The notes: generated by a model from the letters alone, not told the origin. A stretch of DNA of 64,000 bases from Sphingobacteriales bacterium (GCA_016708305.1 JADJGB010000008.1:1-64000), one strand, 5' to 3'. Positions 29,680 to 40,133 are shown, counted from the first letter of the stretch. Numbers and translations: made by a program.

Positions 29680-30022
29680 CCTGAGTTCATCACACTGTTA
29701 TCTGCTTTATGTTAAGCCCTGTGATATGCGAAAAAGTTTTGACTCACTCAGCGGCATCGTATCCGGTGAACTCGGCCGGGAGCCAACCGGGGGAGAGGTA
29801 TTTGTGTTTTTACACAAACGAAGAAGCCATATCAAACTGCTGCACTGGGAAAGGGATGGTTTTTCACTTTATTACAAACGACTTGAAAAAGGCACTTTCA
29901 CTCCGCCTGTTCCCGCAGAGGACGGCAGTATATTATGGCCTGAGTTAGTACTGATGTTAGAGGGGATCAAGGCAGAAAAAATAGTGAGAAAACCCAGATA
30001 TTGCGTACCTGAAAAAAGATAG
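29672..30022 (+). CDS. tnpB: IS66 Orf2-like protein TnpB
   Basis: 116 residues and intact. The family signature is present: YLLYVKPCDMRKSFDSLSGI, then GEVFVFLHKRRSHIKLLHWE and RDGFSLYYKRLEKGTF. IS66 TnpB is needed for transposition but its biochemical role is unknown. It follows tnpA with overlap, and the transposase gene should follow but is mostly deleted. Confidence 0.88.
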   Translation: MFNLSSSHCYLLYVKPCDMRKSFDSLSGIVSGELGREPTGGEVFVFLHKRRSHIKLLHWERDGFSLYYKRLEKGTFTPPVPAEDGSILWPELVLMLEGIKAEKIVRKPRYCVPEKR

Positions 30023-30143
30023 GATTTTATTAAGAAATAAGGCAGTAAATACAGCCATGATTATTTGCAGGGCAAACGCATCTAAAATACTAAGGGAATA
30101 GGAAAAAAGTTGCAATTTGGGGATTCAGATTCATCCTAAGATA

Positions 30144-30849
30144 AAATCGTGTTATTTGACTACCAAACCGGTCGTAGCACAGATGCCGCATTGAATATAC
30201 TGGATGGCTTTTAAAGGCTGCCTGCAAGACAGACGGCTATGGCGCATATAATCGTATAGGTGCCGATAAGGATATCACCCATCCGAACTGTTGGGCACAT
30301 GCCAAAAGGGAATTTGAGAAAGCATTGTCCAACGATAGGCAAAGAGCAGAAAAAGCATTGGTATTTATCCAAAAGCTGTACAAGGTAGAGCATGAGGCCA
30401 GAGAAAGAAAACTGGATGCGGCACAGCGCAAAGAACTGCGGTTGTATGAATCGCTGCCGGTGATCAACGAATTTGCAAAATGGATGACAGAGGAGGTGAA
30501 GCAGTTTGCTGTTTTACCCAAAAGCCCGATAGGCAAAGCATTCGCCTATAGTCTGAATCGTTGGGATGAATTAAGCGCCTATCTCTATGATGGAATCCTG
30601 GAGATAGACAACAATCTGGCAGAAAATGCTATTCGTCCCATAGCGCTGGGCAGAAAAAACTATTTGTTTGCCGGCAGCCATGATGCTGCAAAGCGGGCTG
30701 CCTGTATCTACTCATTCTTTGCCATCTGCAAGAAGCATGATGTCAATCCGTACGAATGGCTAAAATATGTATTTGAGAATCTAATGGATACCAGGGTAAC
30801 AGAGCCGGAAAAATTATATCCCCAGAATTATAAAGAGACTATCACATAA
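30144..30849 (+). pseudogene. tnpC: IS66 transposase TnpC, C-terminal remnant
   Basis: Only the C-terminal part survives, starting at LFDYQTGRSTDAALNILDGF. It keeps LQTDGYGAYN, with one catalytic Asp, the zinc-like HPNCWAHAKREFEK, and LEIDNNLAENAIRPIALGRK, with the catalytic Glu, ending in NYLFAGSHDAAKRAA. The N-terminal coiled coil, zinc finger and first catalytic Asp are gone; the deletion joint lies somewhere in 30023-30143. A frame shift lies near 30215. The enzyme cannot be functional. Confidence 0.82.
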
Positions 30850-30954
30850 TAGACCGGTACTCTATCTCCTATTTTTTGGATAGCTCAATGTTGTATTTGG
30901 TCGGGTGGATACAGAATATTTGCCCTGTTGGTGCCTGAGAGGGCTAGTATCAAA

Positions 30955-31087
30955 ATATTCTATCATGGATTTTATTAACTTCCAATCCGACATTCGAAAA
31001 GTAAAAGTAAACAATCAGTGGCTGCTTGAACCAATGATTGATAAACAGAAGAAACTTGTAGAAAGTATTGGAATTACTATTCCCTAA
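30955..31087 (+). pseudogene. Possible transposase C-terminal fragment
   Basis: A short frame reads SIMDFINFQSDIRKVKVNNQ, then WLLEPMIDKQKKLVESIGIT. Ends of the form L-x-P-x-xx-KQKKL-xxx-GI are seen in several transposases of the IS1634/IS4 type. It could be the tail of the transposase whose N-terminus lies at 22107-22290, which would mean the cassette was inserted into that IS. The match is by feel only. Confidence 0.25.
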
Positions 31088-31172
31088 GAAAAAAGTTACA
31101 GATTAAAATATAATGCAAGCTGTTGATAGGTTTGTTTCCCCGAGGTATAAAGATGCCACACCTCTGAACTAT

Positions 31173-31295
31173 TTATTCTTCTTCCTCCTTGAAAAACCTT
31201 TCTACAAGAGGCATATTTGTATCTATGCGTACCGTTTTGTTGACCATATTTTGAAACAATTTTGCTACCGCTGTAAAAGCACTTTTTTTATTCAT
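31173..31295 (-). CDS. Small hypothetical protein, 40 residues
   Basis: An ATG-started frame gives MNKKSAFTAVAKLFQNMVNK, then VRIDTNMPLVERFFKEEEE. The amphipathic N-terminus and acidic end look protein-like, and nothing on the other strand is convincing. There is no family match that I know. It could equally be a chance frame. Confidence 0.3.
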   Translation of the reverse strand: MNKKSAFTAVAKLFQNMVNKTVRIDTNMPLVERFFKEEEE

Positions 31296-31432
31296 AATCT
31301 TTCAATGGCTTCAAATATAGTCTTAACAATAGTTACAGAGAAAATTATCAAGTTTTTTGTCCATTAACCCAATTTTTACGCCTTTTTTTCTCTAACACGT
31401 ATTTTCCCGAGGTTAGGGTTTAACCATCCGGT

Positions 31433-32185
31433 TCATAACAAAAAAGGAATCACTGCCTTTCTTTCTGTAGGATAATCTGCAAAATGCTGCCTGTACCATT
31501 TATGGTGCGAAATAGCCCTCGGAATCAGGTTAGCCATTGTCCACACAAGAAATGCTAATCCCGGCAGGCTCCAGGTAAGGATAGCAAAACCACACCATTC
31601 AATACTTTCTCCCAGCAAATTAGGACTGCTCACATATCTAAACATTCCTCCCTGAGGAATTTTGTAACCTGTTTCACCCGGTTTGCGTAAATTAATCAAT
31701 ATTGTGTCAGACTGCCAGTTGATGACAATCCCGGTAATAAAAATCAGGGTACCAATGATAAAAGGAGCGCCGGTAAGCCAACTCAATTCATACACTCTGA
31801 AATTCCCGAGGTAATAACCAATCAGAAAACCGTTTACTAAATTAAATGTCATGCCCATCAGCATAATCAAAACAGGCATTTTTTTACCCGAAGTTCGCAA
31901 TCGGAAGGGAAAAATCAGGCTGCGGTTGAGATAATGAAACGTAAAAAAGGAAAAGATAATATAATTGACAATTGACTGTTTGTTTCTCCTGTAAACACAA
32001 AAAGAAAAAACCACCACCACAAAAATTTCCATGATAATCCATCCTAACCGGTTATCAATGAGCAGTCCCCAGGTAGTTTTGGTATGCCTGCCATAAGGCG
32101 CGGCAATAAACAACAAAAGGATAAATATCATTACGGCAAGCAGCATCCATCCTATTGTAAAATTTGTATATTGTTGAAAATTCAT
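31433..32185 (-). CDS. Steroid 5-alpha-reductase-like membrane enzyme
   Basis: Intact at 250 residues with about six membrane helices. The C-terminal domain matches the 3-oxo-5-alpha-steroid 4-dehydrogenase family: NLRKPGETGYKIPQGGMFRY, VSSPNLLGESIEWCGFAILT, and the end HHKWYRQHFADYPTERKAVI followed by PFLL. Eukaryotic relatives reduce enone double bonds with NADPH; the bacterial substrate is unknown. It lies 10 bases after the SDR gene on the same strand, so the two oxidoreductases are likely an operon acting on a lipid or terpenoid. Confidence 0.8.
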   Translation of the reverse strand: MNFQQYTNFTIGWMLLAVMIFILLLFIAAPYGRHTKTTWGLLIDNRLGWIIMEIFVVVVFSFCVYRRNKQSIVNYIIFSFFTFHYLNRSLIFPFRLRTSGKKMPVLIMLMGMTFNLVNGFLIGYYLGNFRVYELSWLTGAPFIIGTLIFITGIVINWQSDTILINLRKPGETGYKIPQGGMFRYVSSPNLLGESIEWCGFAILTWSLPGLAFLVWTMANLIPRAISHHKWYRQHFADYPTERKAVIPFLL

Positions 32186-32195
32186 ATCTGTCTGA

Positions 32196-33173
32196 TTATA
32201 TTTTTTCGGCTAGTTTAAACCATTTTACCGTATCGGTGAGGGTTTCTCCCAAATCTCTGGCAGCATACCCCAACTCTGCCTGAGCTTTGGCAGTCGAAAT
32301 CAGCTTGTTGCCATCCTGCAATATATCAATATATTCTTTATCGTACAACGGCTCCTTTTTGGTTAGGGCTGCGTACAACTTTACAAATGGCAGTCCGATA
32401 GAAGCTACAGGTAAGGGTAATTCGGGTAGTCTTTTTTTGGTTCCTTTTGCTTCCAGCGCTAAATCTGCAACATTTTTGAGAGTATAATACTTTCCGCCCA
32501 GTAAATAGGATTCGCCCTTACGGCCTTTTTTCAGTGCGGCAATAGTACCATTGACCACATCTCTTACATCCACAAAATCAAATCCACCCTTTACCACAGC
32601 CGGAACATACCCTTTGCAAATATCAATGATGGCTTTCCCAAGTTTTGAAGGCTTGTGGTCAGGCGGGCCCAGCACCGATGTCGGGCACACAATCGAAACA
32701 TCCAATCCGTCGGCTGCAGACTGTAGCGCCAGTTGATGCCCATCCCGTTTTGTCTGATCATAAAAAATAGCTTTATTATCTACAAAATGACGGGTTTCAT
32801 CCAAGGATTCGGAATAAGGTTTTTGCGAAAAAGCATGTATCGAACTGAAGTGAACCAGTTTGTTGATGCCCAGTTCTTTGGCCGTGGTCAACACATTTCC
32901 TGTGCCCTCCACATTGACATCCACCAATTTTTGATTGTAGTGATAACCTAAGTCAATAATACCTGCCGTATGAATAACTCCATCACAGTCAGAAATTAAT
33001 TCTCTCAGCGACGCTGTATCTAAAATATTTCCACGCACCATAGTCAGCGGCAAATCTGAAATACCGGTATCCACATGATGAACAAGCGCTTTCACCTCAT
33101 ATCCCTCGGATAATAAAGCGTTGCACAGGCAAACCCCAACATGCCCACCGGCGCCGGTAACCGCTATTTTCAT
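32196..33173 (-). CDS. NAD(P)-dependent epimerase/dehydratase (extended SDR)
   Basis: Intact at 325 residues. The Rossmann motif is VTGAGGHVGVCLCNALL. The active site shows SSIHAFSQKPYSES with the Ser, and YDQTKRDGHQLAL, giving YxxxK. The first third resembles dihydroflavonol-reductase/3-beta-HSD-like SDRs. The adjacent steroid-reductase-like gene supports a lipid-like substrate, but this is inference. A 295-base gap without genes separates it from the divergent aconitase gene. Confidence 0.87.
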   Translation of the reverse strand: MKIAVTGAGGHVGVCLCNALLSEGYEVKALVHHVDTGISDLPLTMVRGNILDTASLRELISDCDGVIHTAGIIDLGYHYNQKLVDVNVEGTGNVLTTAKELGINKLVHFSSIHAFSQKPYSESLDETRHFVDNKAIFYDQTKRDGHQLALQSAADGLDVSIVCPTSVLGPPDHKPSKLGKAIIDICKGYVPAVVKGGFDFVDVRDVVNGTIAALKKGRKGESYLLGGKYYTLKNVADLALEAKGTKKRLPELPLPVASIGLPFVKLYAALTKKEPLYDKEYIDILQDGNKLISTAKAQAELGYAARDLGETLTDTVKWFKLAEKI

Positions 33174-33468
33174 CTGTCGAAGATAATGAGAAGCGCTGGC
33201 ATTTGTAGTTTCATTTAGGCTTAATTAGTTCTTTGTTTTTCGACCTAAAAAAAAATCTCTACGCCTATTACTCTGAAAAAGAGTTACCATTTGTCAATTA
33301 TCTCAGTAAAACAAGTATTTAGCCTTTCCCTCTCCAAAATTTCAAAAATTAAATAAATAATACACCCAGATATTTCTTTTCTTTGTAACTTTCAGACCCG
33401 AATTATCAATATCAAAATATATAAAATATCAGCCTTTGGCTATTAATTGTTAAATCATTAATATAATT

Positions 33469-36241
33469 ATGAGCTACTCCAAAGCAAAATCAGCAAAAGA
33501 ACTGTCGGTAAACGGCAAAAGCTATAAGTACAGTTCAATGAAAGACCTCGATGTAAATGTTGAACACTTGCCTTTTAGTATTCGTATTTTACTTGAAAAT
33601 GTGTTACGAAATTATGACGGCTTCAGCATTACCGACGAGCATGTGAACACATTGCTGCACTGGCAACCGCAGCCGGAAGATAAAGACATTCCGTTTATGC
33701 CGGGCCGCGTATTGATGCAGGACTTTACAGGTGTGCCTGCTGTGGTGGATATGGCATCGCTCCGCGCAGAATTTATACGTCATGGTAAGGATGGTCAGAA
33801 GATCAATCCTGCCATTCCTGTAGATCTGGTAATTGACCACTCTGTACAGGTTGACTACTACGGAACCGATTATTCTTACGGAAAAAATGTGGAGCTGGAA
33901 TTTGAGCGCAATAAAGAACGCTACGAGTTATTGAAATGGGCGCAGAAAGGGCTGAATAACTTTACGGTTGTTCCTCCGGGAATGGGTATTTGCCATCAGG
34001 TAAACCTCGAATATCTGTCAAAGGTGTGGATCAACGAGATGGCTGGTTATTTCCCGATACCTTAGTAGGTACCGACTCGCATACACCGATGGTTAATGGT
34101 ATTGGCGTTATTGCCTGGGGTGTGGGTGGCATTGAGGCAGAAGCCGCCATGCTGGGTCAACCGATATTCTTTACATGCCCCGAGGTAGTAGGCCTGAAAC
34201 TGACCGGAAAAATCCCTGACCATTGTACCGCTACCGACATGGTGCTCACCATCACCCGAATGCTGCGCGATGCAAAAGTAGTGGGTAAGTTTGTGGAAGT
34301 GTTTGGAGACGACTTAAACAACTTGTCGGTTACCGACCGCGCTACCATCGGCAACATGTCGCCCGAATTTGGCTGTACGGTTACTTACTTCCCGATTGAT
34401 GAGCGTACTTTAGAATACATGCGCTCTACCAATCGCTCCGAAGAACAGATACAGATTGTAGAAACTTATTGTAAAGAAAACCTGCTGTGGAGAACAGGTA
34501 ATGAAAACATAAAATACTCCTCAATTGTAGAATTAGATTTATCCACATTAGAACCTACTGTTTCGGGTCCAAAACGCCCACAGGATAAAATTTTTGTAAA
34601 AGACTGGGGACTACATTCTGCGAAGTGCTGAAAAACGAATTCAACCGCGAGTATGTGCCCAAAGAAGAGAGAAACGATTCGGCATGGCTGAAAGAAGGCG
34701 GCTCCGGTACAGAATTTGCCTTTGGCAAAGTACCCCTTCAGGGAGAAAGCCATTCGGAAATAATATCAGATAATGAACATCGCTCGGTAAGAATCAAACA
34801 GGCAAATAGAGAGTTTGTGCTGAGCGACGGAAGCATTGTGATTGCAGCGATCACTTCTTGTACCAACACCTCAAATCCTGCAGTTATGGTTGGCGCAGGT
34901 CTATTAGCAAGAAATGCTGTTGAAAGAGGTTTGAGAACAAAATCATGGGTTAAAACCTCATTGGCACCAGGTTCAAAAGTAGTAACCAAATACTTAGAAC
35001 GCTCCGGATTAAATGTGGACCTGGATGCTCTTCGTTTCCACACCGTAGGTTATGGTTGTACCTCCTGTATCGGAAACTCAGGCCCGCTGCCTCCTGCCAT
35101 TGCCACTGCGGTGGATAAAGGAGAGTTGGTAGTGGCCTCCGTACTATCAGGCAACAGAAACTTTGAAGCAAGGGTGCATCCACAGGTGAAAATGAATTTC
35201 CTGATGTCGCCGATGTTAGTGGTAGCTTATGCATTAGCAGGTAGGGTGGATATGGACCTGATTCACGACCCCATTGATTATGACCCCAATGGCGAACCGG
35301 TTTATCTGAAAGATATCTGGCCTTCACGCGAAGAAATCGCAAACACCATAAATGAGTGTATGAAGCAGGAAGACTTTGGCGAGGTTTATAACGTTATCTT
35401 CGATGGCGCTACTGACTGGCAGAACTTGGAAGTAAATCTGGATCAGAATTTTGAATGGAATACATACTCTACCTACATCAGAGAAGCGCCTTTTTTCGAA
35501 AACCTGAAAGCGGCGCCCGACCCTGTAACAGACATTAACGGTGCCAGAGTACTGCTTTATCTGGGCGATTCTGTAACAACCGACCATATTTCTCCTGCCG
35601 GTTCTTTTAAAGAAAACGCCGCTGCCGGAAGCTATTTGATGAGCAAAGGTATTTCAAAGGAATACTTTAACTCCTACGGCTCACGTCGCGGAAACCATGA
35701 GGTGATGATGCGCGGAACTTTTGCCAATGTGCGTATAAAAAACAAAATTGCAGACAAAGAAGGCGGCTACAGCCGCCATATCCCCACAGGGGAGGTGAAA
35801 ACCGTGTATGAAACCGCTATGCAATATAAGGATGAAAACACACCTTTGGTTATTTTGGCAGGCAAAGAATACGGCTCAGGTTCTTCGCGCGACTGGGCGG
35901 CAAAGGGTACTTTCCTTCTGGGTGTGAAAGCTGTGATTGCAGAAAGCTATGAACGTATCCACAGAAGCAACTTAGTCGGTATGGGTGTGGCTCCCTTGAT
36001 CTTTACTGACGGACAGAACGCCGAATCTCTGGGACTGGATGGCACCGAAACCTACAGCATCAGCGGACTGGCCGAAAACCTAACTCCACATAAGATGCTA
36101 TATGTAAAAGCTGTTCATGCTTCCGGCAAAGAAACTAATTTCAAGGCAGAGGCACGGTTAGACTCTGCAATAGAAATTGAATACTATAAAAACGGAGGTA
36201 TCCTACAATATGTATTGCGGGATTATTTGAAGAAAAATTAA
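33469..36241 (+). CDS. acnA: Aconitate hydratase, frameshifted twice
   Basis: About 920 residues, the usual length of AcnA/IRP-type aconitases. The start is MSYSKAKSAKELSVNGKSYK. The [4Fe-4S] ligands are in AAITSCTNTSNP and GYGCTSCIGNSGPLPP. Other family segments are VGTDSHTPMVNGIGV, DHISPAGSFKENAAAGSYL and EYGSGSSRDWAAKG. It interconverts citrate and isocitrate in the TCA cycle. One break near 34025 is fixed by adding an A to AAA in TCAAAGGTGTGG; another lies near 34612. The gene stands alone and ends with a hairpin. Confidence 0.95.
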
Positions 36242-36280
36242 GATTTCATATTACTGTTGTCCGAGATAAATTTTAAATCA

Positions 36281-36302
36281 AGGGTGGTTTTTTGACCACC
36301 CT
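36281..36302 (+). terminator. Probable acnA terminator hairpin
   Basis: AGGGTGGT and ACCACCCT form a perfect 8-bp stem around the loop TTTTTG, 40 bases after the acnA stop, followed by TT. The upstream extension AAATCA is weakly paired. The IS4 element lies just beyond it. Confidence 0.6.
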
Positions 36303-37605
36303 TTACCAATTTTGCAGTAACCAAACCTACAAATTGGATATGGACAAAAATACAAAATATGTCGGACAGCCGATATTTTCTCAAATACTTTCTTTGATAG
36401 ATGATTCTTTGATACAATCAGCCTGCAAAACTCATCAAGCCGACAAGTTTTCAAAAAAGCTATGTTTCAAAGATCACCTCACTACCATGCTTTATTGCGT
36501 TTTTGCAAGATGTACTTCCCTCCGTGAAGTGCAGGCCGGGCTTGAACTTTGTGAGGGCAAGTTGAATCATTTAAACTTAGAAAGAGTACCTCCACGAAGT
36601 ACCCTGAGCGATGGGAATAAAAATAGAACTAGCGATGTGTTTGGTACATTGTACCAAAGCCTGTATCAGAAGTACAAGCACATTATATCGGACAGCCTGC
36701 TGAAACAAAACATTGCCAGTAAGCTATACATACTCGATAGTAGCACCATTTCGCTGTTTAAAGCTATATTAAAGCCTGCCGGTCGCAAGAGGAACGATGG
36801 TAAAAGCAAGGGAGGTATAAAGGTACATACCCTTTTAAAAGCCGATAGCAATATGCCCGGCTTTATAAAATATACCGCTGCAGCACTACATGATCAGCGA
36901 TTTTTTGAATGCATCAGAGAATTGCCCGATGGCTCCATTATTACTTTCGATAAAGCCTACATCAACTACCCCCAATTTGTAAAATTTAGCGAAAGAGACA
37001 TCACCTACGTAGTACCGCAAAAGGACAACGCAGACTTTACAAGTATTAAAGAGTTGGCACTAAAAGACGAGGAATCCAATGTATTAAAAGATGAAATAAT
37101 ATCGGTAAAGTACACCGATCAGGTAGAAGAAACCAGTATCAAAAGAACGCTGCAACTAAGGCGGATAGCCTATTACAGTGAAAAACATGGGGCAACATTT
37201 GTGTATTGGACTAATAATATGGAATTAGCAGCAGCAGACATCATAGCCATTTACCAAAACAGGTGGCAGATAGAAAAATTCTTTAAAAAGTTGAAACAAA
37301 ATTTCCCACTCAACTACTTTCTGGGCGATAATGAGAATGCTATTCAGATACAAATCTGGTGTGCTTTAATTGGTTTGATATTGTTGCAGGTTTTGTTCAA
37401 CGAAAACAAAGCAAACATGGCATTTTCCATACTGGCATCCATCGTTAGTCTGCACCTGATGAATTATATAAGCATGACTGCCATCATAGAAAAATACAAA
37501 CAGAGAAGAAAAAGAATAAAAACCGACCATAAGCACAAAAAGAAACGGCAAAACATACACCCCCATTTTCAAATCCAAATGAATTTTTGAACTCCAGCAA
37601 CACTT
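36303..37605 (+). mobile_element. IS4-family insertion sequence
   Basis: One complete transposase gene fills the interval between the acnA terminator and the group II intron. I could not fix the terminal inverted repeats or a target duplication with confidence, so the limits are approximate. The transposase is unbroken, so this is probably the most recently active IS in the window. Confidence 0.6.
36340..37590 (+). CDS. IS4-family transposase
   Basis: 416 residues from the ATG of MDKNTKYVGQPIFSQILSLI. An upstream TTG frame begins inside the acnA terminator and is not credible. A DUF4372-type N-terminus (FKDHLTTMLYCVFARCTSLR) precedes the DDE core: YILDSSTISLF (first Asp), IITFDKAYINYPQF (second Asp) and IYQNRWQIEKFFKKLKQNF, the Y-R-E-K signature with the Glu. 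The C-terminal tail is very basic (KQRRKRIKTDHKHKKKRQN). All three acidic residues are present. Confidence 0.9.
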   Translation: MDKNTKYVGQPIFSQILSLIDDSLIQSACKTHQADKFSKKLCFKDHLTTMLYCVFARCTSLREVQAGLELCEGKLNHLNLERVPPRSTLSDGNKNRTSDVFGTLYQSLYQKYKHIISDSLLKQNIASKLYILDSSTISLFKAILKPAGRKRNDGKSKGGIKVHTLLKADSNMPGFIKYTAAALHDQRFFECIRELPDGSIITFDKAYINYPQFVKFSERDITYVVPQKDNADFTSIKELALKDEESNVLKDEIISVKYTDQVEETSIKRTLQLRRIAYYSEKHGATFVYWTNNMELAAADIIAIYQNRWQIEKFFKKLKQNFPLNYFLGDNENAIQIQIWCALIGLILLQVLFNENKANMAFSILASIVSLHLMNYISMTAIIEKYKQRRKRIKTDHKHKKKRQNIHPHFQIQMNF

Positions 37606-37642
37606 TCAGAGCAAAATAAAGGCTATTTTTGTGTGTTTTTCA

Positions 37643-38367
37643 ATAATCGAGTAGGTAGGGGGATTACTCCCCCGCCCTCTCACACCACCGTGCATGCTCT
37701 CGCACACGGCGGTTTCTTTTAACTGTTTAACTTCTTGTAATTTGATGTGAGATTGTATAAACAATATCACTCCCATCAAATACTGCGTTAAGGCTCGTTC
37801 CTGTTCGCCTTCTTTTACTTGCAACGCCTTTATTGCCCAAGCTCCACATACGGTTTCACTCGTAGCAAAAGGGCGTATAACCTCCTCCACCTGCCCTTTG
37901 AACAGGTCTAATTGGTAAGTTATCTCTTGCGGTTGCGCCATAAAACAAATTTTGAACTAACTGCTCCTTAAGTTAAAAGATTCAGACCTTCTTCTGTGCT
38001 ATTCCTAACACAAAATACTATGTCCTCTGCTGACTTCTTGTAGTATATAATTGTTCATCGATGGACAATCTGCACATTGGTGCATACTGCAAGACCTCTC
38101 GGGATAAGATATTAAACTTTCTCTGCGTTCTGCCTGATTTACTCTTTTGAGTTACGGTTGAGTTTTGGGCGTTCCCAATCCATGGCTCGGTTGCCCTCTC
38201 TAAGAGCCTTCTATCAGATTTCTATTCGTCAGAACTTCAGATTTGCTGATGACTTCTTTCAGATTCGGGGTCGCCCCCGACACCCCTTGTCAGTCGCTAA
38301 TGTTTCCTATCAACTCGGCACATACAGGAACTCGCATCCTGTTAGCTTAATACCATGCCCGACATAC
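37643..38367 (-). ncRNA. ORF-deleted group II intron, class C-like
   Basis: On the minus strand the 3' end shows a classic domain V at 37684-37713: ACCGCCGTG, TGC, a GAGA tetraloop, GCA, a two-base bulge TG, then CACGGTGGT. A domain VI-like GC hairpin (GGGGGAGTAATCCCCC) and the end CTACTCGATTAT follow. Upstream are structured segments, including TCGGGG-GCGA-CCCCGA. The CGC triad in domain V fits class C. The 5' end begins at or near GTATG, directly after the rho terminator hairpin and T-run, the known preference of class C introns. At about 725 nt it lacks room for a reverse transcriptase. The exact 5' boundary is uncertain. Confidence 0.65.
37744..37941 (-). pseudogene. Remnant of the intron-encoded protein
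   Basis: An ATG frame reads MAQPQEITYQLDLFKGQVEE, then VIRPFATSETVCGAWAIKAL and QVKEGEQERALTQYLMG. This resembles the N-terminal lead of intron-encoded reverse transcriptases before the RT motifs. None of the RT motifs (such as YADD) follow. The frame runs straight into domain V, so the RT/maturase body has been deleted. The remnant cannot support splicing on its own. Confidence 0.4.
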
Positions 38368-38370
38368 GAA

Positions 38371-38401
38371 AAAGCCGGTGGAAAAAATTTTCACCGGCTT
38401 T
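38371..38401. terminator. rho transcription terminator hairpin
   Basis: AAAGCCGGTG and CACCGGCTTT make a 10-bp stem around GAAAAAATTTT. On the minus strand it lies 21 bases past the rho stop and is followed by a T-run. The group II intron begins a few bases further on. Confidence 0.8.
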
Positions 38402-38421
38402 AATATTTTTGATATCAGTTA

Positions 38422-40133
38422 TTATGAATTCATACTGGCCAAAAACTCTTCATTGGTCTTTGTGCCCTTCATTCTTTTTAGCAGTTCACTCATTGCTTCT
38501 TCGGTTTTCATATCCGTAAGGTACACACGAAGCAGATTCATACGCTGCAGCACTTCCTTTTCCAGCAATAAATCATCGCGGCGGGTAGAAGAAGCTGTGA
38601 GGTCAATGGCAGGATAGATGCGCTTGTTGGCCAATCTTCTGTCCAACTGCAATTCCATGTTACCGGTTCCCTTAAATTCTTCAAAAATCACCTCATCCAT
38701 TTTGCTACCTGTATCAATCAAGGCAGTGGCTAAAATGGTTAAGGAGCCGCCATTTTCAATTTTACGGGCTGCGCCAAAAAACTGTTTTGGTTTTTGCATT
38801 GCATTGGCTTCCACACCGCCACTCAGCACTTTACCGGAGGCCGGTGAAACCGTATTGTGCGCACGCGCCAGACGGGTGATGGAGTCCAGCAAAATCACTA
38901 CATCATGGCCGCACTCAACTAATCGCTTTGCTTTTTGCAGCGCTACAGTTGAAACCTTTACGTGTTTTTCGGCGGGTTCGTCAAAGGTAGAGGCTATCAC
39001 CTCAGCCTTTACGCTCCTTTCCATATCTGTTACTTCCTCGGGGCGCTCATCCACTAATACGACCATCAGATAACATTCCGGGTGGTTTTCGGCGATGGCA
39101 TTTGCCACCGATTTCAGCAACATGGTTTTACCCGTTTTGGGCTGCGCCACAATTAATCCACGCTGGCCTTTACCAATTGGGGTAAACAAGTAAATAATTC
39201 TGGTTGATAAATCGGATGGGCGGGTAAAAAGTCTCAGTTTTTCAAAAGGGAAAAGCGGCGTCAGATAATCAAAAGGAACTCTGTCTCTAACATCGTCAGG
39301 GCTTTTACCATTGATGGTATCTACTTTTAACAAAGCAAAATACTTTTCGCCTTCTTTAGGAGGGCGAACAGCTCCATGCACGGTATCACCTGTTTTTAGC
39401 CCAAACAGTTTAATTTGAGAAGGCGATACATACACATCATCCGGGCTGGAGAGGTAATTGTAGTCTGATGACCTGAGGAAACCATACCCATCAGGCATCA
39501 TTTCTAAAACGCCTTCGCTCAAAATCATTCCATCAAACTCAATATTGAAATTGGGTTGAGGCTCTTTTTTATTTGAAAAATATTTAGTTTCGGGTTCGTC
39601 TTCAACAACTACGGGTGTTGTTTCATAACTTTCGGTAGCTTTAAAGGCCTGTGCAATAAAGGCTTCGGTAGCTGCATCCAGATTGAATACAGATTCTTCG
39701 TCCCCCTTTCCTGCTGCCGTCTCATCTACAGGCGCTGCTTCTACTTCTTTCTGTTTCGTTTTGGATTTTGGCTTTTCCACCTCAGCTTCTACAGTAACTG
39801 ATTCATTTTCAGCAGGTTTCTTTTTTGCAGGGCTTTAACTTTCTTTACCGGAGGCTTTTGGTTTTTCTCAGGTTCGGCTTCTTCTGCACCGTCTCCTTCA
39901 TCTTCTACAAAAGCTTCTTCGGTACTAATGGCTGTTGTTGCCTTTACAATACGTTTTCGTTTGGGCTTTTCATCATTATTTGCAGTTTTAGAGTCAGCTA
40001 TTGCCTGGCTGTCCAGAATTTTGTAGACCAAATCTTGTTTAGACAGTTTTTTGGCATCAGAAATATGCAACTGCTCTGCAATGTCCAGCAGTTCGGGAAC
40101 GAGCATGTCGTTCAGTTGTAAAATATCATACAT
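38422..40133 (-). CDS. rho: Transcription termination factor Rho, frameshifted in the N-terminal region
   Basis: About 570 residues. Rho is the hexameric RNA-dependent ATPase that ends transcription. The N-terminal SAP-like helices (YDILQLNDMLVPELLDIAEQ) are followed by a long charged insertion rich in Lys and Glu, typical of Bacteroidota. The RNA-binding domain has GVLEMMPDGYGFLRSSDYNY and DDVYVSPSQIKLFGLKTGD. The ATPase has Walker A AQPKTGKTMLLK, VLVDERPEEVTDM, LLDSITRLARAHN and the R-loop segment SGGVEANAM. The shift near 39785 lies in an A/C run in the insertion. Rho is essential in many species, so a real break is unlikely. Confidence 0.93.

Larger units (their letters stand above)
29320..30912 (+). 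mobile_element. IS66-family element with internal deletion
   Basis: The ends are inverted: GTAGCCACCCGACCAA on the left (29320-29335), and on the right the complement of GTATCCACCCGACCAA (30897-30912), 15 of 16 matching. Between them are tnpA, tnpB and only the last part of the transposase gene. The element is about 1.6 kb, where intact IS66 elements are about 2.5 kb. The eight bases outside each end do not match, so no target duplication is visible. A near-identical right end occurs again at 58452-58649. Confidence 0.8.
30913..31432. other. Boundary region with little coding
   Basis: Between the IS66 end and the next real gene I see one short frame on the plus strand (30955-31087) and one on the minus strand (31173-31295), listed separately. 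The rest is AT-rich with no recognisable RNA gene or repeat. The region is probably the right scar of the accessory block. Confidence 0.4.

Noticed and set aside
36292..36339. Longer IS4 transposase start at a TTG
   Set aside because: The TTG lies inside the acnA terminator hairpin; the ATG at 36340 starts a typical family N-terminus.
37606..37743. Continuation of the minus-strand frame through CESMHGGVRGRGS as protein
   Set aside because: These codons are the translation of group II intron domains V and VI, so this part is RNA structure rather than coding.
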